Shown: positions 58,607-64,000 of the stretch, piece by piece
How positions within the stretch are numbered: the first letter of the stretch is position 1
Layout of the letters: each line of letters starts with the position of its first letter
NCBI RefSeq assembly: GCF_041435095.1
Contig: NZ_CP108025.1
Coordinates: 186,001-250,000, forward strand
Origin: Kitasatospora sp. NBC_00315
Lineage (GTDB): Bacteria > Actinomycetota > Actinomycetes > Streptomycetales > Streptomycetaceae
Length of the DNA stretch: 64,000 bases
Direction of reading: 5' to 3'
Notes under the pieces: model-generated
What the model was told of the DNA's origin: nothing
The model's database searches: none
The model's input: the letters and a program-made list of their open reading frames with translations, nothing else
Made by a program: the position numbers and the translations under genes

Positions 58607-59491
58607 ATGCACCGCGTACTCGGTGACCGCAGGGCCATCATGATTCTGGTGGGTCCAGCCCTGCTCGTGTACTCCCTCATCATGATCGTCCCGATGGTGT
58701 GGTCACTGGGCTACGCGTTCACCACGGGCAACGCCATCGACGGCTTCACCTGGAGCGGGCTGGAGAACTTCCGGCACCTGTTCTCGGACTCGGCCGTCCA
58801 GTCGTCCCTGTGGTTCACCGTCAAGTACGCGGTCGTCGTCACCATCGGCCAGGTCCTGGCCGGTTACGGTCTCGCCCTGCTGTACACCTTCTACCTGAAG
58901 CGGGCCTCGGCGTTCATCCGCACCCTGGTCTTCTTCCCCGTGGTGCTACCGACCGTGGCCGTCGGCCTGCTGTTCCAGAAGTTCTTCCAGGTCGCCCCGC
59001 AGACCGGCCCCGTCAACTCGCTGCTGAACATGGTCGGCATCGGTTCGATCGACTGGTTCGGCAGCTCCGGCAGCGCGTTCTGGGTCCTCGTCATCATGGA
59101 CATCTGGCGCTCGATGGGCTTCTACGCCGTCCTGCTCTTCGCCGGCCTGCTGGACATCCCGGAGGAGGTCCTCGAATCGGCCCGTCTCGACGGCGCCTCC
59201 GGGCCGCGCCTGATCCGGCACATCATCCTGCCGCTGTCCTTCCCGGTCCTCATGTCCTCCGTGATCTTCAGCATCAACGGCACCCTGAAGGTCTTCGACT
59301 CCGTCGTGGCCCTCACCAACGGCGGTCCCGGCAATTCCACCACACCGCTGACCCTGTACATGTTCCAGACGTCCTTCACCTACAGCGAGTACGGCTACGG
59401 CAGCGCGATCGCCCTGCTGCTGACCGTGCTGTGCCTGCTGGTGACCCTGGTCGTCTTCCGCGTCTCGCGGCGCGACCTCACGAAGGGCTGA
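58607..59491 (+). CDS. Sugar ABC transporter permease 1 (CUT1, MalF-like)
   Basis: A 294-residue inner-membrane permease with about six hydrophobic segments (for example IMILVGPALLVYSLIMIV and ALLLTVLCLLVTLVVF). The cytoplasmic EAA loop is recognisable as EEVLESARLDGASGPRLIRHIILPL. The ATG has AAGGA eight bases upstream. It forms the channel with the next permease. No ATPase gene is present in the operon; streptomycete CUT1 systems commonly share a MsiK-type ATPase encoded elsewhere. Confidence 0.94.
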   Translation: MHRVLGDRRAIMILVGPALLVYSLIMIVPMVWSLGYAFTTGNAIDGFTWSGLENFRHLFSDSAVQSSLWFTVKYAVVVTIGQVLAGYGLALLYTFYLKRASAFIRTLVFFPVVLPTVAVGLLFQKFFQVAPQTGPVNSLLNMVGIGSIDWFGSSGSAFWVLVIMDIWRSMGFYAVLLFAGLLDIPEEVLESARLDGASGPRLIRHIILPLSFPVLMSSVIFSINGTLKVFDSVVALTNGGPGNSTTPLTLYMFQTSFTYSEYGYGSAIALLLTVLCLLVTLVVFRVSRRDLTKG

Positions 59492-59495
59492 CCCC

Positions 59496-60398
59496 ATGTC
59501 CACCGACGCGCCGCCGCAGATCCGGGTCTCCCGGCCCTCCCACAGCTCCCGCCGCTCCCGGCCGCCGAGGCGCCTGCGCCTCGGGAAGCTCTGGGTGAAG
59601 GCAGTCATCGGGATCCTGCTCGTCATCGAGGTCTACCCGCTGGTCTGGATGTTCCTCACCTCGCTGAAGTCCAACAGCGACTACCTCAACAACTCCACCT
59701 GGAGCCTGCCCACCACCTGGGAGTGGGGCAACTACACCGAGGCCTGGACCACCGGCCACATCGGCCTGTACGTCCGCAACAGCCTGCTGGCGGTCGTTCC
59801 CTCGCTCGCCCTGATCCTCCTGATGGGCGCTGCCGCGGGCTTCGCGCTGCAGATCATGGTCTGGAAGGGCCGGAGCCTGACGCTGCTGATCTTCCTGGCC
59901 GGTGTCATGGTGCCCGCCCAGATGATCCTGCTCCCGTTGTTCTCCGTCTACTTCCGAACCGGCCTCTCCGGCACGCTGTGGCCGCTGGTCCTCACCTACA
60001 CGGGTACGGGCCTGCCGCTGACGGTGTTCATGATGAGCACCTACTACAAGTCCCTGCCCCGTGAGGTCTTCGAGGCGTCCACCCTCGACGGCGCGAGCAT
60101 CCTGCGCTCGTTCTGGACGATCAGCCTGCCGATGGTGCGCAACGCCATCCTCACCGTCGGCCTGGTCCAGTTCTTCTTCATCTGGAACGACCTGCTCGTC
60201 GCCCTGACCTTCACCAACAGCCAGGACCTGCGCACCGTTCAGGTCGGCCTGCTGAACTTCACCGGTGACTTCGGCTCCACCCAGTACGGCCCGCTGTTCG
60301 CCGCGATCTGCATCAACGTCGTCGGCACGCTGCTGATCTACCTCTTCCTCAACCAGAAGGTCATGAAGGGCCTCACGGGAGGCGCCGTCAAGGGCTGA
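59496..60398 (+). CDS. Sugar ABC transporter permease 2 (CUT1, MalG-like)
   Basis: A 300-residue permease with an Arg-rich cytoplasmic N-terminus and hydrophobic segments such as AVIGILLVIEVYPLVWMF and ALILLMGAAAGFALQIMV. The EAA loop is REVFEASTLDGASILRSFWTI. The C-terminus has FFIWNDLLVALTF, typical of MalG-like subunits. It starts five bases after the permease 1 stop, with GAAGGG nine bases before its ATG; the two are translationally linked. Confidence 0.94.
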   Translation: MSTDAPPQIRVSRPSHSSRRSRPPRRLRLGKLWVKAVIGILLVIEVYPLVWMFLTSLKSNSDYLNNSTWSLPTTWEWGNYTEAWTTGHIGLYVRNSLLAVVPSLALILLMGAAAGFALQIMVWKGRSLTLLIFLAGVMVPAQMILLPLFSVYFRTGLSGTLWPLVLTYTGTGLPLTVFMMSTYYKSLPREVFEASTLDGASILRSFWTISLPMVRNAILTVGLVQFFFIWNDLLVALTFTNSQDLRTVQVGLLNFTGDFGSTQYGPLFAAICINVVGTLLIYLFLNQKVMKGLTGGAVKG

Positions 60399-60465
60399 CG
60401 CCCGCACCGCTCCCCCACCCCCGCACACACGGGGGCCGTACCACCCACGTCACGGAAGGTCCCCT

Positions 60466-63099
60466 TTGTTGCACCTCCAGCCTGCCCCGGTGTCGTTCGA
60501 ACAGCTGCCTGACGGCCTCGGCACGGGCGTCCCCGCGCCCCGGCTCTCCTGGGTACTGCCCGTCGGCGCCCCGGCCCAGGACGCGTACGAGATCGAGACC
60601 GTCCGCGCCGGCCGTGTCCACCGCACCGGCCGCACCTCCGGGGCCGACCAGGTCCTGGTGCCCTGGCCCGGCGATCCGCTGACCTCGCGGGAACAGGCCA
60701 CCGTACGGGTCCGGGTGTGGGCTCCGAAGGAGGAGCGGCCCAGCTCGTGGAGCGAGCCGAGCAGTGTCGAGGCCGGCCTCTTGGACGCCGCCGACTGGGT
60801 CGCGGTGCCCGTCGGCGGCGCGTGGACGGAGGACCCGGACTCCGACCGGCGCCCCGCCCGCGTCCGCAAGGACTTCGCCCTCACCGCGCCCGTCGAGCGG
60901 GCCCGCGTGCACATCACCGCGCACGGCCTGTACGAGGCCGAGATCAACGGCCGGCGCGTCGGTGACGACATCCTCGCCCCCGGCTGGACCGTCTACCCGC
61001 AGCGGCTGCGCTACCGCACCTACGACGTCACCGACCACCTCCGGCCGGGCACCAACACCATCGGCGCGTGGCTCGGCGACGGCTGGTACCGCGGCCGCTT
61101 CGGCTTCGACGGCGGCACCCGCAACATCTACGGCGGCGACCTCTCGCTCGTCGCCCAGCTGGAGATCACCCACACCGACGGCAGCACCACCGTCGTCGCC
61201 ACCGACGGCACCTGGAGCGCCGCCCGGGGCCCGATCCTCACCAGCGGCCTGTACGAGGGCGAGACCTTCGACGCCCGCCTCGACGACCCGCACTGGTCGA
61301 CCCCCGAACGCACCGACTCCGAGCCCTGGACGGCCGTCTCCGTCGGCGCTCGCGACCCGCACACCCTCGTCGCGCCGCAGGGCCCGGCGGTGCGCTGCAC
61401 TCAGGAGATCACCCCGGCCACCGTCACCCGCACGGCGGACGGACGGCATCTCCTGGACTTCGGCCAGAACCTCGTCGGCCGGCTGCGCGTCACCGCCGAC
61501 GGGCCGCCCGGCACCCGGATCACCCTGCGCCACGCCGAGGTCCTGCAGGACGGCGAGCTGGCGACCGGCCCCCTGCGAGAGGCCCACGCCACCGACGTGC
61601 TCGTGCTGGCCGGCGACGGCCCCCGTACCTGGGAGCCCCGTTTCACCCTGCACGGCTTCCGCCACGCCGAGATCACCGGCTGGCCCGGGGAGCTCGCCGA
61701 CGGCGCCGTCACCGCGCGGGTCTACCACACCGACATGCGCCGCACGGGCTGGTTCGAATGCAGCGACCCGCTGGTCAACCGCCTGCACGAGAACGTGGTG
61801 TGGAGCATGCGCGGCAACTTCGTCGACATACCCACCGACTGCCCCCAGCGCGACGAACGCCTCGGCTGGACCGGCGACATCCAGGTCTTCGCCCCCACCG
61901 CGAGCTACCTCTACGACTGCGCCGGCATGCTCGACTCCTGGCTCACCGACGTCGGCATCGAACAGCTCCCCGACGGCACCGTGCCCTGGTACGTCCCCGT
62001 CATCCCCGGCAACGACGTCTGGACCCCGATCCGGCCCGGTGCGGCCTGGGGCGACGTCGCCGCCCTCACCCCCTGGGTGCTGTACCAGCGCTTCGGCGAC
62101 CTCGACCTGCTCCGCCGTCACTACCCCACCGGAAGGGCCTGGGTCGACCTCGTCGAGCGGCTCGCCGGCCCGACCCGGCTCTGGGACACCGGGTTCCAGC
62201 TCGGCGACTGGCTCGACCCCGCCGCACCGCCCGAGGACCCGGCAGCCGGCCGCACCGACCGCCACCTCGTCGCCACCGCCCACTTCGCCCGCTCCGCCCG
62301 CCACCTGGCCCGGTCCGCGCGGGAACTCGGCAACGACGACGACGCACGGCACTACGGCGCACTCGCGGACGACGTCGCCGCCGCGTTCCGCGACCGGTAC
62401 GTCCTGCCCTCCGGCCGGATGACGAGCGACAGCCCCACCGCCTACTGCCTCGCCATCGCCTTCGACCTGCTCGACGACCCCGCCGCACGCACCCGCGCCG
62501 GCGACCGGCTCGCCGCCCTCGTCCTGCGCGACGACGCCCGCATCGCCACCGGCTTCGTCGGCACCCCGCTCATCTGCGACGCACTCACCGAGACCGGCCA
62601 CCTCGACGTCGCGTACCGGCTGCTCACCCAGACCGAGTGCCCCTCCTGGCTCTACACCGTCACCCAGGGAGCCACCACCGTCTGGGAGCGCTGGGACAGC
62701 CTGCGCCCCGACGGCACCCTCAACCCCGGCGGCATGACCTCCTTCAACCACTACGCTCTCGGCGCCGTCGCCGACTGGCTGCACCGCACCGTCGGCGGCA
62801 TCGCCCCCGCCGCCCCGGGCTACCGCGCCCTCACCTACCGGCCCCGCCCCGGCGGCGGCATCACCTGGGCCGACACCCGCCACGAAACCCCCTACGGCAC
62901 GGCGGCTTTGTCCTGGAAGGTCACCGCGGACGGCATGAACGCCCGGATCACCGTGCCGGCGGGGTGCCTCGGCACGGTCGACCTCCCCGGCCGCGCGCCC
63001 TTCACCCTCGGGCCGGGCGAGCACGTGGTCGACAGTGCGGAACCCCGGAGTGCTGCGGGGCCGGTCGCCCTCGCGGCCATGGCACACCCCCGCCCGTAG
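60466..63099 (+). CDS. Alpha-L-rhamnosidase, glycoside hydrolase family 78
   Basis: An 877-residue enzyme that releases L-rhamnose from rhamnosides. Order: N-terminal fibronectin-like region (RLSWVLPVGAPAQDAYEIE), beta-sandwich domains (YEAEINGRRVGDDILAPGWT, HLLDFGQNLVGRL), and an (alpha/alpha)6 barrel containing IPTDCPQRDERLGWTGD with the likely catalytic acids, then GATTVWERWDSL with a second acidic residue, and a C-terminal beta domain. No signal peptide is visible, so it is probably cytoplasmic and acts on imported glycosides. The start is unusual: tandem TTG-TTG codons with GGAAGG six bases before the first; no ATG or GTG is as well placed. It is the last gene of the transporter operon and feeds rhamnose to the rhaI operon. 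Confidence 0.95.
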   Translation: MLHLQPAPVSFEQLPDGLGTGVPAPRLSWVLPVGAPAQDAYEIETVRAGRVHRTGRTSGADQVLVPWPGDPLTSREQATVRVRVWAPKEERPSSWSEPSSVEAGLLDAADWVAVPVGGAWTEDPDSDRRPARVRKDFALTAPVERARVHITAHGLYEAEINGRRVGDDILAPGWTVYPQRLRYRTYDVTDHLRPGTNTIGAWLGDGWYRGRFGFDGGTRNIYGGDLSLVAQLEITHTDGSTTVVATDGTWSAARGPILTSGLYEGETFDARLDDPHWSTPERTDSEPWTAVSVGARDPHTLVAPQGPAVRCTQEITPATVTRTADGRHLLDFGQNLVGRLRVTADGPPGTRITLRHAEVLQDGELATGPLREAHATDVLVLAGDGPRTWEPRFTLHGFRHAEITGWPGELADGAVTARVYHTDMRRTGWFECSDPLVNRLHENVVWSMRGNFVDIPTDCPQRDERLGWTGDIQVFAPTASYLYDCAGMLDSWLTDVGIEQLPDGTVPWYVPVIPGNDVWTPIRPGAAWGDVAALTPWVLYQRFGDLDLLRRHYPTGRAWVDLVERLAGPTRLWDTGFQLGDWLDPAAPPEDPAAGRTDRHLVATAHFARSARHLARSARELGNDDDARHYGALADDVAAAFRDRYVLPSGRMTSDSPTAYCLAIAFDLLDDPAARTRAGDRLAALVLRDDARIATGFVGTPLICDALTETGHLDVAYRLLTQTECPSWLYTVTQGATTVWERWDSLRPDGTLNPGGMTSFNHYALGAVADWLHRTVGGIAPAAPGYRALTYRPRPGGGITWADTRHETPYGTAALSWKVTADGMNARITVPAGCLGTVDLPGRAPFTLGPGEHVVDSAEPRSAAGPVALAAMAHPRP

Positions 63100-63111
63100 C
63101 GCAGACGTGCG

Positions 63112-63142
63112 GGTGCCCCGGCGTCGTCGACGGCGGGGCACC
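63112..63142. terminator. Terminator between convergent genes
   Basis: GGTGCCCCG (63112-63120) and CGGGGCACC (63134-63142) form a perfect 9-bp stem around a 13-base loop just after the rhamnosidase stop and before the end of the convergent pobA-like gene. Confidence 0.55.
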
Positions 63143-63172
63143 GGTACGCACTGGCCGGACCTCCGGACGATG

Positions 63173-64000
63173 TCAGCACGAAGGAGAGTTCACGGGGAGT
63201 CCGACGGGCAGACCGACGTAGTTGTGGGCGAGTTCGGCGGCGGCGTGCGAGGAGGTCGCGATCCGGTCCAACTGCGAGAGCTGGAGACGGCGTTCGAATG
63301 GACCGTGACCCGGGTCGGTGTGCAGGGTCGTGGTCATGAACCAGGAGAAGTGCTCGGCCCGCCACACCCGCTTCAGGCAGGTGTCGGAGTAGGCGTCGAG
63401 CAGCTCGGTCGAGCCCGTGGCGTACCGAGCGGTCAGCGCGTGGGCCAGCACCAGGACGTCGGCGGCGGCGAGGTTGAGCCCCTTCGCGCCGGTCGGCGGC
63501 ACGATGTGCGCGGCGTCGCCCGCGAGGAACACCCTTCCCCACCGCATCGGTTCGGTGACGTGACTTCGCATCGGCAGCACGGACCTGGCGGTGATCGGGC
63601 CGCGGTGGAGCGGGCGCGAGCCGTCCGCGGCGAGCCGGGCGTCGAGTTCGTCCCAGATCCGCCCGTCCGGCCAGTCGGCGAGGGCGGCGCCGTTCGGCAC
63701 CTGGAGGTAGAGCCGGCTGACGACGGGCGAGCGCATGCTGGCCAGGGCGAAGCCGCGGTCGGAGTGGGCGTAGACCAGTTCATCGCCGGGCGGCGGCGCG
63801 TCCGCGAGCACCCCGAGCCACGCGTAGGGGTAGGTGCGTTCGTACGTGCGCCGCGCGGCCTCCGGTACGGCCTGCTTGGCGACGCCGTGGAACCCGTCGC
63901 AGCCCGCGACGTAGTCGCAGCTCAGGACCTGCTCCCGGCCGCCGTGCGAGTAGCGGATCACCGGGCGGCCGGTATCGGCTCCCTCGACGCCCGTCACCTC
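63173..64000 (-). CDS. pobA: 4-hydroxybenzoate 3-monooxygenase, PobA-like (5' end outside window)
   Basis: The C-terminal 276 residues of a flavoprotein aromatic hydroxylase; the frame is still open at the right edge. CDYVAGCDGFHGVAKQAVP and VFLAGDAAHIVPPTGAKGLNLAAADV closely match PobA, as do RTYPYAWLGVLAD and HNYVGLPVG. PobA converts 4-hydroxybenzoate to protocatechuate using NADPH and O2. It converges on the rhamnosidase gene and probably belongs to a separate aromatic-degradation locus to the right, although rhamnosylated plant phenolics would supply both pathways. Confidence 0.9.
   Translation of the reverse strand, partial: EVTGVEGADTGRPVIRYSHGGREQVLSCDYVAGCDGFHGVAKQAVPEAARRTYERTYPYAWLGVLADAPPPGDELVYAHSDRGFALASMRSPVVSRLYLQVPNGAALADWPDGRIWDELDARLAADGSRPLHRGPITARSVLPMRSHVTEPMRWGRVFLAGDAAHIVPPTGAKGLNLAAADVLVLAHALTARYATGSTELLDAYSDTCLKRVWRAEHFSWFMTTTLHTDPGHGPFERRLQLSQLDRIATSSHAAAELAHNYVGLPVGLPVNSPSC

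Noticed and set aside
1..64000. CRISPR arrays, tRNA or rRNA genes, phage genes
   Set aside because: No regularly spaced short repeats, cloverleaf-like sequences, rRNA motifs or phage structural genes were seen; the repeats present are coding PKS/NRPS blocks.

Overview
The window looks like a chromosome segment of a high-GC actinomycete, most likely Streptomyces, Kitasatospora or a close relative. Evidence for this: strong G/C bias at third codon positions, many GTG and TTG starts with clear GGAG-type ribosome sites, LAL-, StrR- and DrrAB-type cluster genes, sugar ABC transporters without their own ATPase gene, and a rare TTA codon in a cluster regulator. No tRNA, rRNA or CRISPR array is visible. 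The species cannot be fixed from the sequence.

Region 1 (1-36524, minus strand) is the core of a hybrid NRPS-PKS biosynthetic cluster. Read in transcription order it has five genes. NRPS-1 (27291-36524) is half C - A - PCP - C - A - PCP - E - C - truncated A - PCP. A small FAD monooxygenase follows (26040-27254). PKS-A (15123-25910) and PKS-B (4654-15123) each carry two full KS-AT-DH-KR-ACP modules and are coupled by a TGATG stop/start overlap. NRPS-2 (C-A-PCP-C..., 1-4475) runs off the left edge and has its own promoter behind a strong terminator. All four PKS modules have intact DH and KR motifs. Three ATs look malonyl-type and the last looks methylmalonyl-like, so a conjugated tetraene segment with a methyl next to the final carbonyl is predicted. 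The peptide part should contain two copies of the same amino acid, the second one epimerised. I do not recognise the product.

Region 2 (36525-45960) is the regulatory, resistance and accessory arm. It has a NarL-type response regulator with an in-frame TTA codon, a DrrA/DrrB-like ABC exporter pair, a StrR/ParB-like activator, an MbtH-like protein that probably helps the A domains fold, a dimethylarginine-dimethylaminohydrolase-like enzyme, and a large LAL-type LuxR regulator. The three regulators suggest layered control.

Region 3 (45961-46725) has no convincing intact gene. It holds a decayed IS3-type orfA fragment and may mark the right border of the cluster.

Region 4 (46726-63099) is a catabolic island for L-rhamnose and rhamnosides. 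A minus-strand operon encodes rhamnose isomerase, an aldolase/dehydrogenase fusion, rhamnulokinase and LutA-LutB-LutC lactate oxidation. It converts rhamnose to dihydroxyacetone phosphate and, through lactaldehyde and lactate, to pyruvate. Two LacI regulators sit beside it. A plus-strand operon encodes a CUT1-type sugar-binding lipoprotein, two permeases and a cytoplasmic GH78 alpha-L-rhamnosidase. LacI-type operators are visible at both divergent promoters. The window ends inside a 4-hydroxybenzoate 3-monooxygenase gene (pobA-like, minus strand).
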